Below, in pieces: positions 1 to 7,932 of a DNA stretch of 64,000 nt. The notes beneath the pieces were generated by a model. It was given only the letters and a program-made list of their open reading frames with translations, had not been told where the DNA came from and made no database searches. Origin of the DNA: Nocardioides sp. GTDB taxonomy: Bacteria > Actinomycetota > Actinomycetes > Propionibacteriales > Nocardioidaceae. How positions within the stretch are numbered: the stretch's first letter is position 1; every line of letters starts with the position of its first letter. Made by a program: the position numbers and the translations under genes. The stretch is taken from positions 432,575 to 496,574 of the forward strand of contig NZ_JASEEQ010000001.1 of the NCBI RefSeq assembly GCF_030019515.1, read 5' to 3'.

Positions 1-503
1 TCGGCGCCGCCGAGGTGACCACCGTGGCGTTCGCCGAGGAGCTCGGCCACAAGCCGTGGTCGGGCGCCCTGCTGGCCCTGTGGGCACTCGGCAGCCTCAC
101 CTCCGGGGTGCTGACCGGTGCGATCAACTGGCGCCGCGGACCGACCGTGCGGGTGCGGTGGGGCGCGTTCGCGATGGCCTGCGCGATGGTGCCGCTGACG
201 TTCGTAGGGTCGATCCCGCTGATGGGGTTGGCCCTGTTCGTCGCGGGCTTCGCGATCGCGCCGACGATGATCGCGACGATGTCGCTCACCGAGGCGTCGG
301 TGCCGGCCGGGCGGCTCACCGAGGGCATGGCGATCATGCAGACCGGGCTGGTCGCCGGCGTCGCGCCCGGCGCCACCCTGAGCGGCCTGGTGGTCGATCA
401 CCAGGGCGCGTCCGCGGCGTACCTCGTCTCGGTCGCCGCGGGCCTGATCGCCGCCGCGGCGGCCCAGGCGCTGCCCCGGCAGCGCACTACGATCACGTCG
501 TGA
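1..503 (+). CDS. MFS transporter, C-terminal part (partial)
   Basis: The gene enters from the left edge in frame 3, so only the last 167 residues or so are visible. They hold hydrophobic segments typical of the C-terminal half of a major facilitator transporter, with a small Arg-rich loop (NWRRGP) between helices and a Gly/Ala-rich last helix. The substrate cannot be told. Its TGA overlaps the GTG of the next gene (GTGA), so the two are probably co-translated. Confidence 0.75.
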   Translation, partial: GAAEVTTVAFAEELGHKPWSGALLALWALGSLTSGVLTGAINWRRGPTVRVRWGAFAMACAMVPLTFVGSIPLMGLALFVAGFAIAPTMIATMSLTEASVPAGRLTEGMAIMQTGLVAGVAPGATLSGLVVDHQGASAAYLVSVAAGLIAAAAAQALPRQRTTITS

Positions 504-1804
504 CGGGGTGGAGGAACTGGGCGGGCATCGAGTCGGCGCAGCCGGCCCGGGTCGAGGACCCGGCTGACACTGCGGCGATCGTCGCGGCCGTCGAGCGGGC
601 CCGGACCGAGCGGACCACGCTCAAGATGGTCGGCACCGGGCACAGCTTCACCGCGATCTCGGCGCCCGAGCACACGATGCTGCGGCCCACCCGTCTGGGC
701 GGGATCCTCGCGGTCGACCGCGAGGCGATGACCGTGACGGCGCTGGCCGGCACCCGGCTCGCGGACCTCAACCACCAGCTCGAGGCGCTCGGGCTGAGCC
801 TGCACAACATGGGCGACATCGCCGAGCAGACCCTCGCCGGGGCGGTCTCGACCGGCACCCACGGGACCGGCGGCGTCGCGGCGTCGCTCTCCGCGCAGGT
901 CTGCGGGCTGACCCTGGTGACCGGCACCGGCGAGGTCGTCGAGGCCACCGAGACGGTCAACCCGGAGATCCTCTCGCTGGCCCGCGTCGGGCTCGGCGCG
1001 CTCGGCGTGCTGACCACGCTCACGTTCCGGGTCGAGCCGCTGTTCGTGCTCGAGGCGCACGAGACCCCGATGCGCTGGGACGAGGCGCTCGACGGGTTCG
1101 ACCAGCGGGTCGCGGACCACCACCACGTCGACATGTACTGGTTCCCGCACACCGACCGGATGCTCACCAAGACCGACGACCGGCTCGACGCCGCTCCCGA
1201 CGAGGTCGCACCGCTCTCGCGGCTGCGCTACTGGTGGGACGACGAGTTCCTCTCCAACCGGGTCTTCGGCGCCCTGAACCTGCTGACCAACCGGGTCCCG
1301 GCGCTCATCCCGTCCCTCAACCAGGCCACCAGCCGGCTGCTGTCCGCCCGCACCTACAGCGACGTCGCGCACCGAGTCTTCACCTCCCCGCGCGGCGTGG
1401 TCTTCCGCGAGATGGAGTACGCCGTGCCGCGGGCGGCCGGGCTGGACGCGCTGCGCGAGTGCCGCGCGGCGATCGACGCCTCGGGCCTGCGGATCACGTT
1501 CCCGGTGGAGATCCGGGTGGCCCCCGCCGACGACATCGCCCTGTCGACCTCCGCGGGGCGCGACTCCCTCTACCTGGCGTTCCACACGCACCGCGACGTC
1601 GACCACCACGCCTACTTCGCGCTGCTCGAGCCGATCCTGCGCGCCCACGACGGGCGGCCGCACTGGGGCAAGGTGCACACCCGGACGGCCGCGGACCTGG
1701 CCCCGGCGTACCCCGGCTTCGCCGACTTCCTCGCCCTGCGCGACCGCCTCGACCCGGACCGGGTCTTCGCCAACGCGTACCTGCGGCGGGTGTTGGGCGA
1801 CTGA
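500..1804 (+). CDS. FAD-linked D-arabinono-1,4-lactone oxidase family protein
   Basis: This is a 434-residue flavoprotein of the sugar-1,4-lactone oxidase (ALO/GulLO) family. The N-terminal FAD-binding PCMH domain shows the VGTGHSFT motif and, near residue 115, the STGTHGTGG loop. The C-terminal ALO domain ends with HWGKVHT and the DPDRVF signature. Such enzymes oxidise aldono-lactones or polyols with O2 or another acceptor; the substrate here is not known. The GTG at 500 fits the family N-terminus (RNWAG) and overlaps the upstream stop. The reading frame is open further upstream, but that part is antisense-like and was not used. Confidence 0.85.
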   Translation: MTGWRNWAGIESAQPARVEDPADTAAIVAAVERARTERTTLKMVGTGHSFTAISAPEHTMLRPTRLGGILAVDREAMTVTALAGTRLADLNHQLEALGLSLHNMGDIAEQTLAGAVSTGTHGTGGVAASLSAQVCGLTLVTGTGEVVEATETVNPEILSLARVGLGALGVLTTLTFRVEPLFVLEAHETPMRWDEALDGFDQRVADHHHVDMYWFPHTDRMLTKTDDRLDAAPDEVAPLSRLRYWWDDEFLSNRVFGALNLLTNRVPALIPSLNQATSRLLSARTYSDVAHRVFTSPRGVVFREMEYAVPRAAGLDALRECRAAIDASGLRITFPVEIRVAPADDIALSTSAGRDSLYLAFHTHRDVDHHAYFALLEPILRAHDGRPHWGKVHTRTAADLAPAYPGFADFLALRDRLDPDRVFANAYLRRVLGD

Positions 1805-1836
1805 GCCTCCGCCCGACTCGGCGCCAGGTGCCCGGT

Positions 1837-1964
1837 TGCCGGGCAAGATGCGCCGACTCGACCCCCTTTGCCGGGCAAGACGCGCCGACTCGACGCCTTT
1901 TGCCGGGCAAGATGCGCCGACTCGACCCCTTTTGCCGGGCAAGACGCGCCGACTCGACCCCTTA
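1837..1964. repeat. four exact 32-bp tandem repeats
   Basis: Four head-to-tail units begin at 1837, 1869, 1901 and 1933. Each starts TGCCGGGCAAGAYGCG and continues CCGACTCGACSCC plus a T run. They differ at only a few positions, with an alternating T/C at unit position 13. The array fills the gap between two converging genes, and its last unit includes the stop codon of the minus-strand gene. There are no spacers, so it is not a CRISPR array. Its role is unknown. Confidence 0.9.
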
Positions 1965-2597
1965 CACGCTGGCGGGGCCCATCGGGACCGGCGCCTGCCA
2001 GTGCCGCCAGAGCGCCAGCAGCCGCCACCCGATGCACAGGCCGGCGCCGGTGGCGACCACGACGCCGAGCGGCAGGTCGGCGTGGGTGCCGGCGACCACC
2101 ACGACCGCCCCCGCCAGGGCCGGGGTGGCGTACAGCTCGCCGCGGAACACGGCGGGCACGCGCGAGGCGAGCAGGTCGCGGATCACCCCGCCGCCGATGC
2201 CGGTCACCAGCCCCATCAGGGCGGCGGGCGCCGGGCCCAGTCCGTAGTCGAGCGCCTTGAGCGCGCCGGTGACGCAGAACAGCCCGAGGCCGAACGCGTC
2301 GAGGACGTTCACGGCGCGCTCCACGCGGCCCAGCACGGGGTGGTAGAAGAACGCCAGCGCCCCCGCCACGACCGGCACCATCAGGTAGCGCCAGTCCTGG
2401 AGCGCGGCCGGCGGGGTCGCGTCGATGAGCACGTCGCGGAGGAAGCCGCCGCCGAGGCCGGTCATGCCGGCCAGGACCAGGACGCCGAAGACGTCGAGGC
2501 CCTTGCGGACCGCGACCAGCGCCCCGCTGATCGCGAACACGAAGATGCCGACCAGATCCAGCACGATCAGGGTGGTGGAGGGCTCGGGCGAAGACAC
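1962..2597 (-). CDS. TRIC-type (UPF0126/YicG) membrane channel
   Basis: This 211-residue integral membrane protein has two copies of the UPF0126 (TRIC) unit. Each copy carries the glycine-rich half-helix motif GxGGGxxRDxL, seen as GMTGLGGGFLRDVL and GIGGGVIRDLL. Bacterial members form trimeric cation-permeable channels; the physiological ion is unknown. The start is GTG, only 6 nt after a TAGCCT -10 element, so the transcript is probably leaderless. The gene converges on the lactone oxidase with the 32-bp repeat array between them. Confidence 0.85.
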   Translation of the reverse strand: MSSPEPSTTLIVLDLVGIFVFAISGALVAVRKGLDVFGVLVLAGMTGLGGGFLRDVLIDATPPAALQDWRYLMVPVVAGALAFFYHPVLGRVERAVNVLDAFGLGLFCVTGALKALDYGLGPAPAALMGLVTGIGGGVIRDLLASRVPAVFRGELYATPALAGAVVVVAGTHADLPLGVVVATGAGLCIGWRLLALWRHWQAPVPMGPASV

Positions 2598-2603
2598 CCT
2601 CCG

Positions 2604-2609
2604 AGGCTA
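2604..2609 (-). promoter_or_regulatory. -10 element (TAGCCT) of the TRIC-type gene
   Basis: On the minus strand TAGCCT is followed by CGGAGG and then the GTG start. The 6-nt spacing places the transcript start at or next to the start codon, as in leaderless actinobacterial genes. The CGGAGG is too close to the GTG to be a normal ribosome site. Confidence 0.45.
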
Positions 2610-2676
2610 GTCGTGACCACTCCTCCGGCCCGCGGGGCGCGCGGCGACGATCCCGCGGACGGGACCTCCGCTGGCG

Positions 2677-2682
2677 TAGGCT
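2677..2682 (+). promoter_or_regulatory. -10 element (TAGGCT) of sepH
   Basis: TAGGCT lies about 50 nt before the chosen sepH start, which leaves a leader of about 45 nt carrying an AAGGAG ribosome site. No clear -35 box is visible. Confidence 0.35.
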
Positions 2683-2733
2683 CGGCGCACCGAAGACGCA
2701 CCCGACGCGATGGGACAAGGAGCTCGACCACCG

Positions 2734-3699
2734 ATGGCGCACCTCACGCTCGCCGGAGTGAGCGACGACGGGTTGCAGCTGCGCCTGGTGGACGCCGAGG
2801 GCGTCGAGCACACCGTGGACGTCGACGACCGCCTCCGGGCCGCGCTGCGCGGGGACCGGACCCGCCGATGGGAGACCAAGATGGACAGTGCCCTCCGCCC
2901 TCGCGACATCCAGGCCCGGATCAGGTCCGGGGAGTCCCCCGAGGCGGTGGCGCAGGCGGCACAGACGTCGGTCGACAAGATCATGGCGTTCGCCGCACCC
3001 GTGCTCGCGGAGCGGCAGCACGTCGCCGAGCGCGCCCAGCGCTCGTCGGTACGTCGCACCGACGGCGGCCAGGCCGCAGCCGGTGCCCGCACCCTCGGTG
3101 ACGCCGCGGCCAGCCACCTGCGGGCCGCGAACGTCGACCCGGCGACCGTCGAGTGGGACGCCTGGCGGCGCGAGGACGGGCGCTGGTCGCTGACCGCGTC
3201 GTACTCCTCCCCCGAGCGCAGCGGCACCGCGGAGCTGACCTTCGACGCCCCCGGCAACTACGTCACCCTCGACAACGAGGACGCCCGGTGGCTGGTCGGT
3301 GAGGCCGTCGCCGCGGCGGCGCCCGCACCGGACGACCTGCGGCACGCCCGCCAGCGCCGGCTCAGCGCGGTCGGCGACCTCGACCAGGAGCTGCCGCTCG
3401 GCGAGGACGCGATCGGGCTGGTCTCCGAGCAGCCGGTCGAGGCGTTCCTCGACGACGAGCCGCCGGCCGACCCCGAGGTCGCCGCCGAGCAGGCCGGGCT
3501 GCGCGAGGAGGCCGCCCAGGCGGCCGCGGAGGACGACCTGCACCGCGGTGAGCTCGAGGACGACCGGGACGACCGGCCGCGCGAGGAGCACCACCACGAG
3601 CCGCCGGTGCGCCGCCCGGTGAAGAAGACCCGGGGCCGCGCGTCGGTGCCGAGCTGGGACGAGATCATGTTCGGCCCGAGCGAGGGCGACGGCGCGTAG
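2734..3699 (+). CDS. sepH: SepH septation protein
   Basis: SepH is an FtsZ-binding cell-division protein of actinobacteria. The 321-residue product starts with the conserved DUF3071 domain (LTLAGVSDDGLQLRL) and carries the helix-turn-helix RDIQARIRSGESPEAVAQAA at about residues 58-78, followed by the conserved PVLAERxHVAERA stretch. The last 130 residues are acidic and probably disordered, as in the family. I chose ATG 2734 because it matches the family N-terminus and has AAGGAG upstream; an ATG at 2710 in the same frame is less likely. Confidence 0.88.
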   Translation: MAHLTLAGVSDDGLQLRLVDAEGVEHTVDVDDRLRAALRGDRTRRWETKMDSALRPRDIQARIRSGESPEAVAQAAQTSVDKIMAFAAPVLAERQHVAERAQRSSVRRTDGGQAAAGARTLGDAAASHLRAANVDPATVEWDAWRREDGRWSLTASYSSPERSGTAELTFDAPGNYVTLDNEDARWLVGEAVAAAAPAPDDLRHARQRRLSAVGDLDQELPLGEDAIGLVSEQPVEAFLDDEPPADPEVAAEQAGLREEAAQAAAEDDLHRGELEDDRDDRPREEHHHEPPVRRPVKKTRGRASVPSWDEIMFGPSEGDGA

Positions 3700-3751
3700 G
3701 CCCACCCAGGACCGCCCCGCCGCTCCCCTGTCCAGGGCCGCGACCCGCGGG

Positions 3752-3757
3752 TAGCCT
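3752..3757 (+). promoter_or_regulatory. -10 element (TAGCCT), leaderless promoter
   Basis: TAGCCT is followed by CCCCGC and then the ATG of the acyl reductase gene at 3764. There is no ribosome site, so the transcript is probably leaderless. Confidence 0.45.
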
Positions 3758-3763
3758 CCCCGC

Positions 3764-5773
3764 ATGTCGTACTTCGTGACGGGCGCCACAGGGTTCATCG
3801 GCCGGCACCTGGTCCGCGAGCTGCTGGACCACCGGGAGGGCGAGGTCCACGTCCTGGTCCGCGCCGGCTCGCTGCCACGGCTGGAGGCGCTGATCGCCCG
3901 CTGGGACACCGACCGGGTGATCCCGGTGGTCGGCGACCTGGCCGCGGACGCGCTCGGCGTCGACCCGGACTGGGTCGAGCAGCACCGCGCCGGCAGTGGC
4001 CGGGGCATCGACCACTTCTTCCACCTCGCCGCGATCTACGACATGACCGCCGACGACGAGGCCAACGAGACGATGAACGTCGGCGGCACCCGCAACGCGC
4101 TGGCGCTCGCCGAGGCGCTGGACGCCGGCTGCTTCCACCACGTGTCGTCGGTCGCCGCGGCCGGGGAGTACCGGGGCCGCTTCGACGAGACGATGTTCGA
4201 CGAGGGGCAGCACCTGCCCTCGCCGTACCACCGCACCAAGTTCGAGTCCGAGCGGATCGTGCGCGAGGAGGCGACGGTCCCCTGGCGGGTCTACCGGCCC
4301 GCGATCGTGGTCGGCGCCTCCGAGACCGGCGAGATGGACAAGGTCGACGGCCCCTACTACTTCTTCGGCGCGATGAAGGCGATGCGCGACCGGCTGCCGT
4401 CCTGGCTGCCGCTGGTCGGGATCGACCTCGGCGACACCAACCTGGTGCCGGTCGACTACGTCGCGGCCGCGATGGACCACCTCGCCCACGTGCCCGACCG
4501 GGACGGCGAGGCCTTCCACCTGGTCAACCCCGAGCCGCAGCCGGTGGTCGACATGGTCAACGCGTTCTGCGCGGCGGCCGGCGCGCCCCGGTTCGCGACG
4601 CCGCTGGACCGTGGGCTGACCCGTCGCCTGCCGCAGGCGCTGACGCCCGCCGGCCTGCTCAACGCCGTGGTCAGGAACGGGGCGGTGCTGGCGGCGCTCG
4701 ACCTGGTGACCAGCCGCGTCGGCGTGCCCGCCGAGGTGCTCGCGCACACCTCGTTCACCGCGGCCTTCGACTCGCGGCGCACCGAGCAGGCGCTGGCCGG
4801 GTCGGGCATCGGCGTGCCCGACCTGGAGTCCTACGCCCGCACCCTGTGGACCTACTGGGAGGAGCACCTCGACGAGTCGACGGGCCGCGACCCGCGGGTG
4901 CGCGAGCGGCTCCAGGGCAAGTACGTCGTGGTGACCGGCGCCTCCTCCGGGATCGGCAAGGTGACCGCGATCAAGGTCGCCCAGGCCGGCGGCACCCCGA
5001 TCCTGGTCGCCCGCGGCAAGGAGAAGCTGGACGAGCTGCGCGACCTGATCGAGTCCCGCGGCGGCACCGCCGTCGTGCAGCCCTGCGACCTCTCCGACCT
5101 CGAGGCCATCGACGCGCTCTGCGAGACGCTGACGGCCGAGCTGCCCTCGATCGACTTCGTCGTGAACAACGCGGGCCGCTCGATCCGGCGCTCGCTGCGG
5201 CTCTCGCAGGACCGCTTCCACGACTTCGAGCGCACCATGCAGCTCAACTACTTCGGGGCGGTGCGCCTGGTGATGGGGCTGATCCCCGCGATGCGCGCCA
5301 ACCACGGCGGGCACGTCGTGAACATCTCCTCGATCGGGGTGCAGACCAACCCGCCGCGGTTCTCGGCGTACGTCGCCTCCAAGGCCGCGCTCGACTCCTG
5401 GAGCAACGTGGTCTCCTCGGAGCTGGTCGGCGACGGCATCACGTTCACCAGCATCCACATGCCCCTGGTACGGACGCCGATGATCGCCCCGACCAAGCTC
5501 TACGACAAGTTCCCCACGATCTCACCGGCACAGGCCGCGGACCTGGTGATCGAGGCGATGGTCGAGCGCCCCCACGAGATCAACACGATGCTCGGCAACG
5601 CGGGCGCCGTGGCGCACACGCTCACGCCGAAGCTCGCGTTCCGGGTGCTCAACCTGGCCTACCAGGTGTTCCCGGACTCGGCCGCCGCAAAGGGCAGGGC
5701 ACCGGGCGAGGGCGGCACCCGCGAGTCGGAGCAGATCATGCTCGCGAAGGTGTTCAAGGGCGTGCACTGGTAG
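3764..5773 (+). CDS. two-domain SDR fatty acyl-CoA reductase-like protein (AcrA1 type)
   Basis: Two short-chain dehydrogenase domains are fused in 669 residues. The N-terminal half is an extended SDR with GATGFIG near residue 7 and a YHRTK catalytic motif, as in acyl-CoA reductases and thioester reductases. The C-terminal half (from about residue 385) is a classical SDR with TGASSGIG, NNAG and YVASK. The layout and length resemble mycobacterial AcrA1 (Rv3391), which reduces fatty acyl-CoA. A role in fatty aldehyde or alcohol and wax formation is inferred. Both active sites look intact. Confidence 0.8.
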   Translation: MSYFVTGATGFIGRHLVRELLDHREGEVHVLVRAGSLPRLEALIARWDTDRVIPVVGDLAADALGVDPDWVEQHRAGSGRGIDHFFHLAAIYDMTADDEANETMNVGGTRNALALAEALDAGCFHHVSSVAAAGEYRGRFDETMFDEGQHLPSPYHRTKFESERIVREEATVPWRVYRPAIVVGASETGEMDKVDGPYYFFGAMKAMRDRLPSWLPLVGIDLGDTNLVPVDYVAAAMDHLAHVPDRDGEAFHLVNPEPQPVVDMVNAFCAAAGAPRFATPLDRGLTRRLPQALTPAGLLNAVVRNGAVLAALDLVTSRVGVPAEVLAHTSFTAAFDSRRTEQALAGSGIGVPDLESYARTLWTYWEEHLDESTGRDPRVRERLQGKYVVVTGASSGIGKVTAIKVAQAGGTPILVARGKEKLDELRDLIESRGGTAVVQPCDLSDLEAIDALCETLTAELPSIDFVVNNAGRSIRRSLRLSQDRFHDFERTMQLNYFGAVRLVMGLIPAMRANHGGHVVNISSIGVQTNPPRFSAYVASKAALDSWSNVVSSELVGDGITFTSIHMPLVRTPMIAPTKLYDKFPTISPAQAADLVIEAMVERPHEINTMLGNAGAVAHTLTPKLAFRVLNLAYQVFPDSAAAKGRAPGEGGTRESEQIMLAKVFKGVHW

Positions 5774-5807
5774 TCCCCCACGGGGAGTGCCGTGGGGGTC
5801 GTGCGGG

Positions 5808-6611
5808 TCACGCGATCGGCCGGGCCGGATCGGTGATCCACCCCGACCAGCTGCCCGGGTACAGCGCCGCCCGGACGCCGGCGACCTCGAGCGCGAGCAC
5901 GTCGTGGGCGGCGGTGACGCCGGAGCCGCAGTACGCCGCGACCTCCTCCTCACCCGTGACGCCCGCCGCGGCGTACAGCGCCCGGAGCTCCTCGGGCGGG
6001 CGGAACCGGCCGTCCGCGCGCAGGTTGGTCGTCGTCGGCACGTTGACCGCGCCCGGAATGTGCCCGGCGACCGGGTCGACCGGCTCGGTCTCGCCGCGGT
6101 AGCGCTCGGGCGCCCGCGCGTCGACCAGCACCGGCACGTCCAGCACGCCGTCGGCCTCGACCACCGGCATCGATCCGGGCCGGGCGGTGAAGTCGCCGGG
6201 CTCGGGCGCGACCGTGACCGCCTGCACCGCTCCCCCGCTCGCCACCCACGCCGGCCAGGCCCCGTCGAGCACCCGGACGTCCTGGTGCCCGTGGAAGCGC
6301 AGCAGCCACCAGGCCCGCGCCGCCGCGAGCCCGGACCAGTCGTCGTAGACGACCACGGGCCGTGCGTCGTGGACACCCACCCGGCGCATCGCCGCCTCGA
6401 AGTCCTCCGTGCGCGGCAGCGGGTGCCGGCCGCCCGCGCCCGGCGGCGCGGCCAGGTCGGCGTCGAGGTCGACGTACGCCGCTCCGGGCACGTGTCCCGC
6501 CCCGAACTCGACCGGCCCGCCGGGCCCGCCCATCCGGTAGCGGACGTCCAGCACGGTGACCGAGTCGAGCACGGCGGAGAGCTCGGCGGCGGAGATCAGC
6601 GGGGAGGACAT
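5808..6611 (-). CDS. sseA: thiosulfate/3-mercaptopyruvate sulfurtransferase
   Basis: This is a tandem rhodanese protein of 267 residues. The inactive N-terminal domain carries VVVYDDWSG, and the C-terminal domain carries the catalytic loop YCGSGVTA with its cysteine intact. CGSGVTA is the form seen in mercaptopyruvate sulfurtransferases and SseA-type proteins. Signature motifs LDVRY and GHIPGAVN are present. The ATG start lies 43 bp from the divergent thymidine kinase gene. It sits about 1 kb from the sulfur island but is not part of that operon. Confidence 0.85.
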   Translation of the reverse strand: MSSPLISAAELSAVLDSVTVLDVRYRMGGPGGPVEFGAGHVPGAAYVDLDADLAAPPGAGGRHPLPRTEDFEAAMRRVGVHDARPVVVYDDWSGLAAARAWWLLRFHGHQDVRVLDGAWPAWVASGGAVQAVTVAPEPGDFTARPGSMPVVEADGVLDVPVLVDARAPERYRGETEPVDPVAGHIPGAVNVPTTTNLRADGRFRPPEELRALYAAAGVTGEEEVAAYCGSGVTAAHDVLALEVAGVRAALYPGSWSGWITDPARPIA

Positions 6612-6654
6612 GAGCCCATCCTGACGGAGCCGGGTGACGTGACAGGATTCGCCC

Positions 6655-7308
6655 GTGGCTGAACTGCACTTCTTCACCGGCACCATGGACTCCGGCAAGA
6701 GCACGCTGGCGCTCCAGACCAACCACAACCACGCCGCGCGCGGGCGGGTGGGCCGGCTGTTCACCACCCTCGACCGCGCCGGCGAGGCGACGCTGTCCAG
6801 CCGGCTCGGCCTGACCCACGACGCGATCGAGGTCGACCGGGACTTCGAGTTCTGGCGCTACGTCGTCAGCTCGCTCACCCAGGGTGGCCGGATCGACTAC
6901 CTGATCTGCGACGAGGCCCAGTTCTACACCCGCGACCAGATCGACCAGCTCGCGAAGGTCGTCGACGAGCTGCAGATCGACGTGTTCGCGTTCGGCATCC
7001 TCACCGACTTCCGCACCGAGCTGTTCGAGGGCAGCGCCCGGCTGGTCGAGCTGGCCGACCGGATGAACGTGCTCCAGGTCGAGGCGCTGTGCTGGTGCGG
7101 CAAGCGCGCCACCCACAATGCCCGCACGGAGAACGGCATGATGGTCGTCGAGGGCGAGGTGATCGTGGTCGGCGACGTCGACGCGATCGACGAGCCGCCG
7201 GCCGATGTCGCCTATGAAGTGCTCTGCCGCCAGCACCACCGGCGCCGCCTCACCGCGGCCCGCGCCAAGGCGGTCTCCCTGGCCCCGGAGCCGCTGCCGT
7301 TCGGGTAG
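6655..7308 (+). CDS. tdk: thymidine kinase
   Basis: This is a type II thymidine kinase of 217 residues that makes dTMP from thymidine in the salvage pathway. It shows the P-loop GTMDSGKST, the Walker B-like stretch YLICDEAQFY, and the lasso/zinc region with CWCGKRATHNART and a late C-x-x-HH. The GTG start follows a CAGGAT -10-like box by 6 nt, consistent with a leaderless message. Confidence 0.85.
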   Translation: MAELHFFTGTMDSGKSTLALQTNHNHAARGRVGRLFTTLDRAGEATLSSRLGLTHDAIEVDRDFEFWRYVVSSLTQGGRIDYLICDEAQFYTRDQIDQLAKVVDELQIDVFAFGILTDFRTELFEGSARLVELADRMNVLQVEALCWCGKRATHNARTENGMMVVEGEVIVVGDVDAIDEPPADVAYEVLCRQHHRRRLTAARAKAVSLAPEPLPFG

Positions 7309-7344
7309 CGGCGGGCGTTCCGGCTCGCGGTGACCGCGAGGGGG

Positions 7345-7680
7345 TCAGCCGGCGATCACGTCGCCGAGCCGCCCACGCTCCGCGAGGTCGTCGGCGAGGA
7401 ACTCGCGCAGCAGGTCGACCGCCTGCACGATCTTGGTGCTGCGCAGGCGGTAGTAGACGGTGGTCCCGTCGCGCCGGGTCGTCACCAAGCCGCGGTCGCG
7501 CAGGACGGCCAGGTGCTGGCTCGCGTTCGACTGGCTGATCCCGAGGGCCTCGGACAGGTCCCCGACCGACAGCTCCCGGTCGCGCAGCTCGTTGATGATC
7601 AGCAGCCGCTTCGGGTCGGCTATCGCCTTGCACACGCGGGCGTGCAACTCGTGCAGCTCGGCTGCGACGTCTCGGTCCAC
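7345..7680 (-). CDS. ArsR-family transcriptional regulator
   Basis: This 111-residue winged-helix repressor has the ArsR/SmtB recognition region LSEALGISQSNASQHLAVLRDRGLV followed by the TTVYYRL wing. The classical arsenic motif ELCVC is absent, and only one cysteine (Cys17, RVCKAIADP) is visible. It is therefore unlikely to be an arsenic sensor. Its place at the end of the persulfide dioxygenase operon suggests control of the sulfur genes (inference). The GTG start has GGAGG at a good distance. Confidence 0.85.
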   Translation of the reverse strand: MDRDVAAELHELHARVCKAIADPKRLLIINELRDRELSVGDLSEALGISQSNASQHLAVLRDRGLVTTRRDGTTVYYRLRSTKIVQAVDLLREFLADDLAERGRLGDVIAG

Positions 7681-7720
7681 GTGTGCTCCCTCCGCCTCAG
7701 CTCCTGCGCTGGTCGATGGG

Positions 7721-7932
7721 TCAGTCTAGTGCCGCCCAGCCGCGCGAGGCGGCCGCGCCCACCACCACGCCCGCAGCGACCAACGACAGCAGCACCGAGC
7801 CGAACGCGGTCCACCGGACCATGCCAGGAAGGTGCGTTCGTCGGCCAGGGTGAACCGGTCGTCCGGAGCGTCCGCGACCTCGCTCGGCGGACCGCGATCG
7901 GCCCGACCGGACGACCCGGTCCCGGAGCTCAT
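7721..7932 (-). pseudogene. DUF202 (YidH-type) membrane protein gene with a frameshift
   Basis: The ATG at 7932 overlaps the stop of the persulfide dioxygenase gene and opens a frame with the DUF202 signature LADERTFLAW. That frame then runs into Cys/Arg-rich nonsense. The expected continuation (RWTAFGSVLLSLVAAG, a membrane helix) is found in the -1 frame from about 7818 to the stop at 7721. One base appears to be missing just after the TGG at 7819-7821. It could be a real mutation, a sequencing error or a recoding site. DUF202 proteins are small, with no firm function. Confidence 0.65.

Noticed and set aside
1837..1964. Possible CRISPR array
   Set aside because: The 32-bp units are directly adjacent with no spacers between them, and no cas genes are nearby.
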